DNA of 64,000 nt, taken from contig CP084609.1 in assembly GCA_025917655.1 (NCBI GenBank), positions 1,550,001 to 1,614,000 of the forward strand. Reading direction: 5' to 3'. Under the pieces are notes generated by a model that was not told the origin of the DNA, made no database searches, and saw only the letters and a list, made by a program, of their open reading frames with translations. Position numbers and translations under genes: made by a program. The DNA comes from Chlorella sorokiniana. Its lineage: Eukaryota; Chlorophyta; Trebouxiophyceae; Chlorellales; Chlorellaceae. This document shows, piece by piece, positions 21,879-33,472 of the stretch (position 1 is the stretch's first letter; every line of letters starts with the position of its first letter).

Positions 21879-22593
21879 TGCCGTCTGGGGCATGGCTAAG
21901 GTATGGTTTGCCAGCGTGTGTCGTTTGCACATGTGCAGTGAGTCTGCTGTTGCAAGCTAATCAGCGGAAGAGCAGCAGGGAGGCCGAAGGCGGGGCGCTA
22001 CAGAAGCAGCCAGCGGGGCCCAGCTGCAGACAAGTGGCGCATCCCAGGTACAGCTGCGGGGCTGCACGCGCAAACTTGGGTGCATCATCAAAAGAAGCGT
22101 GCGGGCAGCATAAGCTTATGTGAGTGGGCAGGGAGGGCGCACGGCGGCTCCAGCGCGCCGGCTGGCGGCTGTGCAGTGCTCGCCCGCCCGAAAGCGGTGC
22201 TCTCAGTTCTGTCGGGTGCTCTCAAGGGGGCTGAAGTAGTAAGGCCAAGGAAAACTGCACGCAGAGCTAGCAATGGAGGCTACTAAGGCGCGAGGGCCAG
22301 GAGTTGCAACAGCAGGACACGGCACAGGAGCACTGGGGGAGGGCGGGTGAGTGTGTGGTGTCAAGAGGCGCCCAGCCACCCAGCAGGACGGCTGCCAGGG
22401 TTTGGACTGGAGCGCTCTGCTGAGGAACACGGTGAGGTGAGAGCCGGGTGCGGAAAACAGCGTTATTTCAAGGAGCAGGGTGATGGAAGGCTGGTGGCAG
22501 GGCTGGCGGTCAGGGGGAGGGAAAACCAGGCGGCCAGCCGCCGCGCCAGCGGGCCGAAGGAAGGGATTCAAGGAAAGGAGGAGGGTGACGGCG
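21879..22593. other. 3' spacer between convergent Ala-rich gene and CDPK
   Basis: About 715 bases with no gene-like content. It should hold the two converging 3' UTRs. No TGTAA was noticed on either strand. Confidence 0.5.
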
Positions 22594-25500
22594 TCACATC
22601 CATGCAAACAAAGGAGACGGGGCAGCCGCGCCGCCCGGCCCTCCCGCCTCATTGCTGCGGGGCGGCTGCTCCTGCTGCGCGGCCGGCCGCGGCGCCGTAT
22701 GCAGCCGCGCCGCCATGGCCGCCGCCAGCTCCAGCGGGTCTGGCGCCCCCAGCGGCGCGTCGCCGTCCACCGAGGACAGCGTCAGCGGCCCCGCCCCGCC
22801 TGTCCCCAGGTCCACGCTCACGCTCTGCACCTGCAGCGGCGGGCCAGCCGGAGAACCCCCAAACGCACTGGATGCTAGAATGAACTGAATTTTATCTTGT
22901 ATAATTCTCCGAAAATGAGGGGGAGGCAGCGCTGAGCGCGTTGCCCCTCCCGCCGCAGAGGCGGCACGCCTGCGCCGGCCCACACCCAGCCCTGGAGGCC
23001 CGCCCGCTGGCCGCCTACCTGTGCAGCCCTGCATGCCAGCCCGCCCGTCATGTGTGCCCATGTCCTCCCCGCCCCCAGCAGACGTGCACAGATGAGGGAC
23101 CCCCAGCCCCAGCGCCACCCCCACAACCACCACACCCACCCACCCACCCAACCACATCCAGGTAACCAACCACCCACCAACCAACACCCACTTAACAACC
23201 AATCAACCACGACCCCCCTTCCCACCCACCTCCTCCAGGGCCTCATCCAGGTGCAGGCCCAGCTTGATGCGGGGGTCGTACTGGTTGAGGGTGTCGGGCA
23301 GGGAGGTGCCCATCAGCAGCTCCATGAACTCGTCCTTGCTGCGCGCACACCACAGGGGGAGGGGGCGGTGCGTGCGAGTGTGGGTGTGTGCGTGTGTGTG
23401 TTAGGGCAGGAGGCCGCGGGGTGGTATGCGGAGTGGGGAGTGGGGGTGGGGGGGGGGGAGGGAGAGGCGGCGAGAACCAGAAGCAGAATTGGAGTGAGGC
23501 GGGAGGTGGGCTGGTCACACCAGAGAGGCAGGCTGGGCGGGAGGGTGGGGGCGGTGGAGGCGGCTGCCTGGCAAGCATGCTGCCCAGGCAGCGGGCGCCG
23601 CCGCTGAGCCCGCACCTGATGCGGCCGTCGCCGTTGGTGTCCGCCTCCCTCAGCATGCGCCGCGCCTCCAGCATGCGCTCTGCGGGCGGCGGGGGAGAGG
23701 CAGGCGGACGCACGGCGGGTTTCCGAGCAGCCGGCAGCGTTGCAGCCAGCCCCGTCTGCCGCTTTGAAATGTGCGACGCAGGCTGCGGACACCTCTGCTG
23801 CTTCAAATCCCAGCTGCCGGGAGGCTGCCCGTCCCGCGGGAATGTCAAGGAGCCCGGCTCGCACCTGCATCGGAGGATCCGTCGTTGTCGGGCAGCTGCT
23901 GCATCAGCTCCTCCAGCGACAGCCAGCCGTCGGCGTTGCGGTCGAGGCGGTCAAAGGCGGTCTGCACCCAGCGCCCCCACTGCGAGTCGTTCTGCAGCGC
24001 CTTCCAGTCCACCAGCCCCGCCACAAACTCCGCCAGCTGGATCTCGCCGTCGTTGTTCACGTCCACGCGCTGCATCAGGTGCTCCATCTCTGCTCGGATG
24101 GGGAGTTTGGTTTTGGCGGATGGGGAGTTTGATTTTGGTTGTTTCTTGGGGGTAAGGGAGGGGGATGATGATGTTGATAGGCAGCGGTGGTAGAAGAAGG
24201 CATGGCGTGGAATGAAGGGAGGGCCAGTCCGTGGCGGTGACGGCAGCATCCCGCCCGGCGAGTGCAGCAAGTGCCAGCACGCAACCCCTTCCAGCCAGGA
24301 GCAGCGGGCCCTCTTTATCCCTTGAGCCCCAGGCCCACGCTGCGCCACGTCCCGCCCCGGCCTGCCACCCACCGTTGAGGCGGATGTCATAGCCCAGCCT
24401 GTCCAGCCCGCTGACCAGCTCATCCATGGACACGGAGCCGCTGGCATTCACGTCCAGCTCGGAAAACAGCTTGGTCAGCCCCTCTATCAGCTCCTGCAAG
24501 GGCGGCGTGCAGGGAGGAGCAGGAAGCTGGGTGTGTGGCAGAGCGGGCGCTAAGGTGTGGGGGCAGGGGGACCTCCGTGTCGCAGGCAAGCAAACGAGGC
24601 GCAGTGCGGGGTGCTTCCCTGCGCAGCAGGGGCATGCCGCAACGGGGCAGAGGGGCTCCCGTTTGCGGTTGCACGCGGGTGCCCGCCCACACACCTGGCT
24701 CTCCTTGTGCGTGGTGGGGTGCTCCGCCATGTCGTCGGCGATGATGCGCAGCACCAGCTGCTTCAGGTGGCCGTAGGTGGCGAGCGCTGCAGGCGCTGCA
24801 CCACGCTGGAGCGCAGCGGCAGCGCGCTCGTCGCCTCCGGCTCCTGCAGCCAGGGGTGGCGCAGCGCCTCGGCGGCGCGCATGCGCTTGCCCGGGCTGCG
24901 CTCCAGCATGCGCTTCAGCAAGTCGCGGGCTGACGGGGAGACCTGCGGGTGCCAGGCGCACAGCAGCGGGGGAGAGGCAAGCAAAACGAGGTCGGCCAGG
25001 TGGAGGTTACGCCATGAACAGCACGCGAGAGACGCAGGCGCAGGCCTTGCCGCTGGCAGGTGGGCATCCGCTGCTGCCCATGCTGCACGCTGCATGCCCC
25101 CGGCACCGCACCGCGGCCCACCTCTCTGAGGGCGGGCGCGTTCCAGTTGATCTTCTCGGTGAGGATGGACTTCCACACCTGCTGCAGCGTGCAGTCGCGC
25201 ACGTTGTCCCAGAAGGGGAACTTGCCTGCCAGACAGGGGGCGGGTGGGGGGGGCCCAGTGAGCAGCAGAGGCAAGCCTTCCTATGTTCCGTTGCACAAAC
25301 TTGGCTGTGCACAAACAACCGCGCCGGCTGCCCTGCCAGGCAGCCAACGAGGGAGACGGCAGCTTTGCTCCTCTTCATTTCCGAGTCGCGCCGCAACTCC
25401 AGCCCAAGCCTTTCATCAACCCCCTCCCCAGCCGCGCTTTACTACCAAGCACCTTGAGAGCCCCCCGGGTGTCCCTCCCCCACAGCACTCCCTCCCACCC

Positions 25501-27879
25501 GTCAGCAGCTGGTACATCATGATGCCCGCGCTCCACATGTCTGCGCGCTCGTCGTAGCACTGCTGGATGACCTCGGGCGCCATGTAGGCGGGGGTGCCGC
25601 TGCGCGACTTGAGGGGCGGGTCCTCGGGCGGTGGCGGATGGACAGCCCAAAGTCGGTGGCCTTCACGGGAGAGTCCATGTCCTGGCGCAAAGCCAAAACG
25701 ACGGGGGGTAGGAAAGAGGCAAGCGTGGGTGAAGGAGGGAGAGGGGCGGGAGGAGGCAAGGGGAGAAGAGGGCTGAACAAGGGGGAGAGGGTGGGGCCGG
25801 AATACTGGAGCTCCGCCCGGCAGCAAGCCAGGTGAGGAACAGTTTTGCCCTGCTCAAGCTGGTGAGCACATCCGGGCATTGTTGCCCGCTGACGCAGCGA
25901 TGGCGGCAGAACACCGTCCCGCCTTCCGTCGCGGCACACACCTGCTGCCCTGGCGATCCCAGTCCCAGGGCGTCGCCAAAACGCTGTAGCGGGCTGCGGG
26001 GGTGGCCTGCGACACAGCAGGCAAGCAAGTGTGCTGGCAGTGTGAGCGAGGACGCTACTGTCAGACAGCGATCGCTTGTACCCTGCGGAGCCAGGGGCCC
26101 CTGCGAGTTGCAACAAGGCAGAAGGGCGAGGCAGCCGGCCAGCAGCTAGCGGTTGGGAGGCAGCTGGCCCCCGGCCTCCCGTGGCCCAGCAACTGCTGCC
26201 ATCAGCACACCACACACACACACGCATGCGTATCAGGATATCTGAGCCCCTCCAGTCTACCTTGGACACTAGCAGGAAGTTGTCTGCAGGGAGCAGAAGG
26301 GGCGAACCACTCAGAAAGTGACGCGAGAAACGCAGCGCTGCGCGGCCGCTGCACCAATTTTGCCAAGGGCCTCTTGCAGGTGGCGGCGGGAACAGCGCGA
26401 CCGTGGCGGCACCCACCGGGCTTGATGTCGCGATAGATCAGCCCCTTTGCGTGGCACTGCGCAAGGATGTGGGGGCGGGGGCATGTGTTGCGTCACCACG
26501 CACATGCCGGTACAAGCTGGATGCCGCAGGCCCGCGCTCGGAAGCCCCAGCATCCCCTGCCACTGAAAGGCTGGTGCGGCACGCCGCCGCGCCAGCCACT
26601 CCCCGCAGCCCCGCCGGGTCGCGCAGCCCGCCCGGGGCGCACCTGCGCTATGAAGCGCACCACGGCGCGCATGATGTGCGCCACCTGGCGCTCGCTGTAC
26701 TCCCCGTCCCGCAGGCCGTCCAGCACCGACCCGCCCTCGCACAGCTCCATCACCAGGTGCACCGCAATGTCGTCCTCAAACACGTCCTGTGTGCGCGCGT
26801 GTTGGAGTGTGGGGGGGATGTAGGGTCGCGCGCACCGGCGGGGGAGCGAGCGGTGAGGGGAGCGGGGGGAGGAGACATGTCGGAGGCCCTCCAGGCAGGG
26901 GGAGCAGCGCACAGGCATACGTGTGCGCAGCACTGGCCTTGCAGGCGCGGCACATGCGGCGTCATGGGATGAAGGGCGCGCTGCAGCGGGTGCCGTCCGT
27001 GGTGGCTGCGCTTGCGCAGGGGCAGCCACTGCGTGCACGGCTCATCCTTTGGGCTGCCCTCGCGTCCCCCGCTCGCACACCACCCCCACCCCCACCACCA
27101 ACCTGCAGGAAGACGGCGTCCAGCGAGCCGCCCAGCTGCTGCATGGCGTCCACCTCGGTCTGGATCTTGAGCAGGTAGCGCGGGGTGGCCCGCGCGTTCT
27201 TGGGCACCTTGTTGATCGACTTGACGGCAAAGCGGCGGCCGGAGCGGCGGTCCACACACTCGCGCACCACCCCAAAGGAGCCCGCCCCCAGAACCGCGCC
27301 CAGCGTGTAGCGGTCCTTCAGGTTGCGCGGGTAGCCAAACACGTGCTGGATCTCGTCCGGCAGCAGCTCCGCCTTGAGCGGGCGCTGCAGCACGGCAGAG
27401 TCGCCCGCCTTGGCGGCGTAGTCGGCGTGCGCGGGCGGCGCCCGGGCGCCCGGCGGCCGTCGCGCGGCAGCCCAGCCGTCGCAGATGCGGCCGGCGCGGT
27501 GTGGTCCGCTGCGGCGCAGCGCCGCGGGGCAGCTGCAAGCAGGAGGCAAGGTGGCGCGGTCAGGAAGAGGCGTGGAGCGCGGCGGCGGATGACGTTTGCA
27601 GGCGCCCCTGTTTGGGGATACCTCGCCCGCTGCTCATGGCTCGCACAAGGCGCAGCAGAGCTCACCAGCTGCTGGGGAAGGCGCCGGTGCGCAGGGAGCA
27701 GGAGGGCCGGCGTATCAACCGGCCGACCGCTTGTGCTGCACCCTGGCGGCGGCCGTGCGACGGCCAGACCGCTGTTGCCGGCCATCGCTACCGATCCCAT
27801 GGCCTTGTGCTCGTCTGTAGGACAAGTAGGGGGCGACAGCTGAGGCAGAGGCTACGCTTGGGCGCAGGGCTGGTCTCAT
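22594..27879 (-). CDS. Calcium-dependent protein kinase (CDPK) with four EF-hands; start tentative
   Basis: CDPKs couple a Ser/Thr kinase to a calmodulin-like domain, so Ca2+ directly activates phosphorylation. Exons run from ~27530 downward. [19 protein letters not shown] has the Gly loop and FAVKSINK the catalytic Lys. Further exons give [20 protein letters not shown] and [16 protein letters not shown] (Tyr replaces His of HRD). [29 protein letters not shown] and [20 protein letters not shown] follow. The junction and EF-hands come next: [45 protein letters not shown] joined to KDEF, all with canonical Asp/Glu ligands. An extra tail of about 90 residues ([20 protein letters not shown]) ends at 22594. 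The ATG at 27879 ([20 protein letters not shown]) looks transit-peptide-like, but its donor phase does not match the next exon, so the true first exon is unsettled. One frame break lies near 25630. Confidence 0.88.
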
Positions 27880-28616
27880 TCGCAGCACAAGGGCTGACGG
27901 TGCCGGCCCTTGTGGCACTGCACAGCACGTGTCCCTAGCTCATCAACGCTACAGGGCCGGTCACTCTGCCGAGAGTGGGGTCTGGCGGACAACCAGGTGC
28001 CGGTTAGCCGCGGAATCGAGTATCGTACCTTTTTACGCTCAACCGTGATGCCCAGAAGGTTGTGCGGGCGAAATGATACTCACGAGAGCCCCTGGACCAC
28101 AGAGGGCAGCGCACCAAAGGCAAGGGCGCTTGAGGAGCTCTTGGATGGAGTCTTCGTGCTGTCAGATGAATGACATTCGACGCTGCGATACCAGAACGGC
28201 CATCTACACTCGCGGGGGCGCCCACTGGGCACATGACTGCAACGTGGCAATGCTGCCTGCCTCCCAAGGTGCCGGGGCGCAAGGATGATTCTTATTGCCT
28301 CAGCTACAAGAGAATATATTCGAGCGAGCTGATTAGCGCTAGCTTTCGGAACCCTCAGCTCTCGACTTCCCGTCGTGCTCGGCGCTGCCTAGCTAGGGAG
28401 CCGCTGCTTGAGCATCCGCTCGGCTATAGTCTTATCAAGTGGACCTTGAGTGCAGACACCCGCCTTGTACTTGCTAGGAGGTCGAAGACGCAGCGGTGCT
28501 TGCTGCGTGGCCGCCGCAGAAGCGGCATCTCAGTGGCAGCAGTGGACGTGTTCGTGGTGAAGGCATCGGCGTCTCAGCGCACCGAGCATACCAGATTCCA
28601 CAAGTCTTTTTGACAG
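27880..28616. other. Region between divergent CDPK and COX16
   Basis: About 740 bases that should hold the CDPK promoter and the unplaced first exon of COX16. A 147-codon frame at 28170-28613 is present but matches nothing known and abuts the COX16 acceptor, so I do not call it. Confidence 0.4.
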
Positions 28617-29274
28617 ACTTCGACCGGTCTCAGCACAACACAGCCGACATCGGTGGCGGCAGTGGCCGCGGCAGCCGCGGCGCAGGCTCAGGCCGGGCAG
28701 CATGCCAGCCCCGGGCAGCCTCACCCGTTTCTACGGGCAGGCGTGCCCCTGCTAGGCCTCACCATCGGCGGCTTTCTAGGCCTGCGGTTCTTCCTGCAGG
28801 GCCGCTTCGACGTGCAGGTGCAGCGCCGGCAGGGTGCGCTGCTCACCAACCGCACAACTGGCTCGCCCGCGGCTCCCCCTACTTTTGCGCGCCCGGCGAT
28901 CCCTGGCCTGTGCTGCACTGCTGCAGGACGCGCAGAAGAAGGAGCTGGACCTGCGGGCGCCCGTCAGCAAGCAGCGGGCCAAGAAGTTCAACCTGGAGGA
29001 GGAGCTGCGGGTGGGGCCGCTGCTGCAGCTGCTGCTGCGCCCGCTTGCGGCTGCGCTGCGCGGTGTCGTGCAAGCCTACGTTGCCTGGCCGCCTGCGCTC
29101 CCTGCTGTGGCCTGCTGGTGCATGCCGAGCCCCTCTTGCCGCCCCAGCTGCAACGCTGCCCCGCCGCCGTGCCCCACGGTGCTGCAGCGGCTGAAGGGCG
29201 AGGTGGACCTGGACCACTATGAGAACAAGCCGGTGCCGCGCCCCACGCAGCTGGCCGACGCCGACGACGGCTGA
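28617..29274 (+). CDS. COX16: COX16, cytochrome c oxidase assembly protein (N-terminal exon not placed)
   Basis: COX16 is a small mitochondrial inner-membrane protein needed for complex IV assembly, helping deliver copper chaperones to COX2. After an acceptor at TTTTTGACAG (28616) the frame runs through an Ala/Gln-rich lead to HPFLRAGVPLLGLTIGGFLG and LRFFLQGRFDVQ, the single membrane helix with the diagnostic FxxxGVPxLxLxxGG pattern. Two further exons give DAQKKELDLRAPVSKQRAKK, FNLEEELR, then LKGEVDLDHYENKPVPRP and the stop after DADDG. Splice phases agree (Q then D; R then R). No ATG lies in frame between the acceptor and the domain, so the start codon is in an upstream exon not identified here. 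The family is short (about 100-140 residues), as is this. Confidence 0.85.
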
Positions 29275-29511
29275 GCGCTGCCGCCGGGTCGGGCAGCACC
29301 CCGGCTGCTGCCGTCCCCGCCAAAGCATGCAGCTGGCGAGGGTCTCTGCTCACGTGGCTGCAAGCGCCGCACAGCACAGCTTCAGCCCGTGGCCATTCAG
29401 GGCCCTGGGTGTGCAGAAGTACAACACATTTCATCGTTTGGAAAAAGAACAATGCACCGAATGGAGTGTTGTAGGCTGAGTTTCTCGATGCAGGCCACAC
29501 TTTGACCGGGT

Positions 29512-31620
29512 TCATGTAAGAACGCGGCCGGCCGCAGAAGTTGCCTCGCCGCCGCTGGAGGCCCCTGCCGCCGCGGGCGGGACGAGCCCGGCTGCCAGCT
29601 TCTTGCTGCGGTCAGTGTCAATCTTAGGGCAAGGCTGGCTGAGGTTCTTGCTGCTCACAGTGCCCAGGTTGCACTGCTTGGTAAAGCCTGCGTGTGCACG
29701 GGAGCACGGACAGAGCAGCGATGCAGATGAGTGACAGCCAGCAAGTGACGCTGTCTCTATCTGCTACGAATGCATTGAGCGGGCATTGCAGAATGTGCAC
29801 GTCCTCGCCCGCCTCCCCCAGGTGCTTCCGCTCACATGGCTGGTTGTAAACCTTGTCCTCCTCAACGGGTGGCGGGTACTGCCCAAAGATCATCTCGCAG
29901 CTCAACTGCGAGGCAGGCAGGCAACAGGAGGAATGCAATGGGTGGGACTCATGCCAAGCACGGCCACCGGCATGCACTGCGCAGCAGCAGCGCTTGGCAA
30001 GCGTGTTTGCCAGCGCTGCAAGCGCAGCAGAGGCTCACGTCCTCAAAGTTTGGGTTCATGGTGAGGGGTAGTCCAAACGTGGACGTGAAGAACTGCGGCA
30101 CCGGAGGGGGACATAAAGCAGCGTAGGGTTGGAGAGCAACCGCGCAAGCAGGGCTCATGCCCCTCAGTTGACAGCTGCAGAAAGCCGGCCAGACGCTGCT
30201 CCCACCTCCTGAGTTGGCAGCTTGCACATGTTTGTGCACATGCCCACGCAGCCGCTGCTCTCCAGGTATCGGCACTTCTTAATCTTCACGCCTGCGGGGT
30301 GAAAAAACAGGAGCGTCACCTGTGCCACTGCAGCACCATGAGAGCATGGAGGCTGCACCCAAGCTCTACAAAGGATGCGTGCGAGACTCAGTTCAACACA
30401 AACATGGGGCAGGCACAGCGTCGCGGCACACCATTCGCCCAGGAATGGAGGAATGCAGGCACAAGGGCCATGCAGGCACGGCAGGCACCCCACCGCTCTT
30501 CCAGCGCTCCGTGCGTCCCTTGTACTCCACCTCCACCTCCTTCAGCTCGCTGGGGCCCACCAGCCAGGCAAAGCCCAGCACCGTGATGAACGCATTCACC
30601 TCCGAGTTGAACTTGTTGAAGGGGAACCAGCGGCGGAAGCGCTCAGGGGCCTGGTGGAGCAGGGGGGCATGGATAGGGGGTGGCGGGTGGTAGGCGGGGT
30701 TGTGGAAGTTGTAAGGTGGACAATGAACGCGTGAGGCCTGTCTGAAATCTTGCGGCAGTCGAAACAGGAGCGGTGGCCCTCAACAAATCAACGGTATGAG
30801 GAGCGGCCTACCTGCGGTGGCAGCAGCCCTGCCAGCACTCCCGCAACCGTCTCCTGCTGCTCCTTCGAGTTGCGGCCGCGCATGATCTCCCGGGACAGGT
30901 CGACGAACCCGTCCCAGCTGCCGTCAAATGACTTGCCTGCAGCAGAAAGCGGGGACGGGCGCGCTAGTGGCGCTCGCTACGCACCGCTCGCTGCCTCAGT
31001 TTCCATCAGTGCAACCCTGTCCAAAGCGCAGGCTGGTGTCTCCTCTACGCACCCCCTAGCTGCTTGGACATGACAGCCGAAAAGTAATAGATCATTGCTC
31101 GATCAAACAGGTTGTCCTTGTACACAGTCTTTTCTGCAAAAGGGTCCGCTGGCGGGCTGCCGCTGCTGCCGGCTGCAGCTCCTGCCGCTCTGACTGCATG
31201 GCAGCGCTGCGATGGAGCTACAAGCCCTGCAATCAGATAGCGCACAATGTGTGATTTTGAGTGACAAGAGCTGGCCAGCTGGCGAACGGAGGCAGAGCCT
31301 GAGCTCAAGGGGGCGAGCAGGAGTGCCGCCGCGGCGGCGGCACCCTGTGCGGCGGTGGCGGCGCCCTTCTTGGGCGCGCCAGCAGGCGGACCAGATCGGG
31401 TGCTGGAAGGACCGAAGTCGTAGCGAAGAGAGTCTCCCCGATGCTTTACAAAGAGCAGAGGCCGACAGAGCGGGGAAACAATTCCACAGCGCGGTTTCAC
31501 ACCGCGCGAGATCACACCTGTCGTCTTACACCAACCATCAAAGTCGGGGGAGGCGCGACGAGCTCGCAAACGCGGCTGCAAGCCACAGCCGAGACTGCAG
31601 GAAACAGTGCAAGCCTTCAT
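29512..31620 (-). CDS. DWARF27-like carotenoid isomerase (DUF4033), predicted plastid
   Basis: D27 is an iron-containing plastid isomerase that converts all-trans- to 9-cis-beta-carotene, the entry to strigolactone synthesis in land plants. Algal D27-like proteins may serve other carotenoid roles. The N-terminus from ATG 31620 (MKACTVSCSLGCGLQPRLRA) looks like a plastid transit peptide. Conserved exons follow: LFDRAMIYYFSAVMSKQLGG, SFDGSWDGFVDLSREIMRG, PERFRRWFPFNKFNSEVNAF, ITVLGFAWLVGPSELKEVEV, KIKKCRYLESSGCVGMCTNM-CKLPTQ (Cys-rich core), FFTSTFGLPLTMNPNFED, LSCEMIFGQYPPPVEED and a final CNLGTVSSKNLSQPCPKID. The DUF4033 hallmarks (CRYLE, CVGxC, FxxxxGxPLxMxPNFED, CxMxFGxxPP) are all present. 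Exon phases agree and I found no clear frame break. Confidence 0.9.
29515..29519 (+). terminator. Plus-strand TGTAA abutting the D27-like stop codon
   Basis: The motif starts on the base after the minus-strand stop at 29512-29514 and lies about 240 bases past the COX16 stop. It is the only plus-strand TGTAA I found in that spacer. If used, COX16 mRNA would extend into D27-like coding sequence. It may be coincidence. Confidence 0.3.
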
Positions 31621-32460
31621 CGCAAACAACTTGCTTGCGATGGCACAAAAAAAAAAAGATAATTCGGACGACGCTGCGTGAATCTTGTTAGAACCGTGGA
31701 TGGCTATCATGGACCTGCCTTCATTACAGTCCAGCTGCGGACATCCACCGCTGCCGCAGCGGCCTGCCGTAATGTGCATGTATGCACCAGACAGCATGCA
31801 ATCGTTGCCAACATGACATTGCTTGGTAGCTTAGGTCTGTCAACAGTGAAACTTTGGTCCACTTACATTACAACAGAAACATTTGCTGTCATTGAAAATA
31901 GGATGTACACCAGAATGCAAGGGGAAGCAGGAAATTGATTTTCGATTCTGGGAACCAACATCACACAAGGCGGGGCAAGAACTGGGGCCCGGAAGCTGGA
32001 TCCAAGGGAAAGGAACGCGTTGTTAAGGTAGAATGTATTGAAAGGGTGCAAAGGCTTGCAAACCGAGCGGGTAACTGGCACAACAGGGAGTCACAGAGCG
32101 GCATGCATGGGGTACAAGGGCTGCGCAGGGAGAAAAGGCGCAGAAGGCGGGGCACAGCAATGTGTGCGTTTGACGGCGGCTGGCACGCAAAAAGTGATTG
32201 TTGGGTAATGACAGCAAGCAGAGGTGGCCAGGCCGATGTTGCCGACGCCAGGCAGGGTGATTAGCATCACCCGCCCAACGCCCGCACTGTGCGCTGACCG
32301 TGTGTCTTTGCCAGCTCGTTGGTACAATGAAAGAATGCAAGAAAGGGTCGGAAGGGGGGGGGGCGCGCGCAGCGGCTGCTGCTGCAGCAGCTGCAGCGAC
32401 AGCTAGGGGTGTCCAGCATTCGGGCGCCTGGCAGGCAGCATGCCTACATTGGCACACTGT
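31621..32460. other. Spacer upstream of the D27-like gene
   Basis: 840 AT-richer bases containing the D27-like promoter and the 3' UTR of the next minus-strand gene. An A12 run lies near 31647 and a G9 run near 32357. I see no gene. Confidence 0.5.
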
Positions 32461-33472
32461 TCAGGCGGCGTGAAGGTGCGCCTTGTGCTTGTGGATGGCT
32501 TTGTGCTTGTGCTTGGGCATGGCGGCTGCCTTGATCTGGGCAATCTTTGACTTGTCGGCATGGCGGAGGCTCAGCTCAATCAGGTGGTCCTGCTCCATGC
32601 CTGCAAAACAAAGAGCAGCGCGGTATGAAGGGGCGGGCTAGGGGGCCACACAGCGAGCGACAGGTGAGAAAGACTGCAGTGTAGGACGTGGAGTTGGCTG
32701 TGGTGCACGCCCGCGCGGCAGCGCAGCGCCACTTGCCTTCCAAGTCAGCCATGAGCTCCAGCCAGCTCTGCACTTCCTCCAGCTCTTCAAGCTCGTCAGG
32801 GCTTACTCCCATCTGCAAAGGTGATAATAGAGGGGCACACAGGTCACCAAGGTGAAGAACATCTGGGGGTTGAAGCGCCGCCTCGGTAAGTCGGCGGCAC
32901 CTGCTGTTGACTTTCGAGTGCACAGGGGGTGACCAGTGCCCGGCTAGGCTGTTGGCCCGCCACCAGGCATTTTGCTAGGTGATCAACGGCGAGCCAAATT
33001 TGAGTGCTGGCAGGGGAGGCACGACCCAAAAGAAGCCGCGGCCCGATCGGCGAAGCTCCTGGAGCTGCCCCGTTTAGCGATTTGCGCAGTCACAGCTGCT
33101 ACTCAGGACAGGCCAGTGCCCATGGGAAGGGCGCAAGCAGTCCCGAGGGCCCCTATAGGCGCTGACAAGAGCGGTTCAACCGCAAACCCTCAGGCTCCCG
33201 GCCTGGCCAAAGGCGCTCCCGGAGCACACTCCGTCTTGCTGACGGGCCCGGAATAACAGTCTGGAGACCAAAAGCAGAGCCCCAGGCCGCGCCGGCAGGG
33301 ATCTCAGCAAAAAAGCCTCGACCCAAGACACACTTGCCTCGCTCAAAGCCCAGGGGTCCTCGGGAAGCCCGTCAGCATCCGTAGCACCGCTGGGAACGTC
33401 AATGGGAGCAGAGGACTTGAGACCAGGAGTCCACGAAGGAGCGTCAAAGCGGAGTGTGCTTTGAGAAGCCAT
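32461..33472 (-). CDS. Unrecognised 116-aa protein with Lys/His-rich tail, two GC-AG introns
   Basis: I do not recognise the family. Three exons (33472-33338, 32812-32737, 32600-32461) total 351 bases and give an uninterrupted frame of 116 residues. The N-terminal part is MASQSTLRFDAPSWTPGLKS, then LPEDPWALSE. The middle exon is strongly acidic and likely helical (VSPDELEELEEVQSWLELMA). The last exon contains EQDHLIELSLRHADKSKIAQ and a basic tail (PKHKHKAIHKHKAHLHAA) that could bind nucleic acid or metal. Both introns fit only if the donors are GC rather than GT (GAG|GCAAGT and AAG|GCAAGT), each a strong match to the GC-donor consensus; nearby GT donors give the wrong phase. The correct total frame and ordinary acceptors (TTTGCAG, TTTTGCAG) support the model. 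It is probably soluble. Confidence 0.7.

Noticed and set aside
20343-21932. A 529-codon minus-strand frame opposite the Ala-rich gene
   Set aside because: It is a shadow of GGC/GCC-rich coding DNA (poly-Arg/Pro/His), with no recognisable motif, while the plus strand has coherent helices and motifs.
28170-28613. A 147-codon plus-strand frame before COX16
   Set aside because: No family match, and it ends at the acceptor of COX16. It may contain the missing COX16 first exon but is not a convincing gene.
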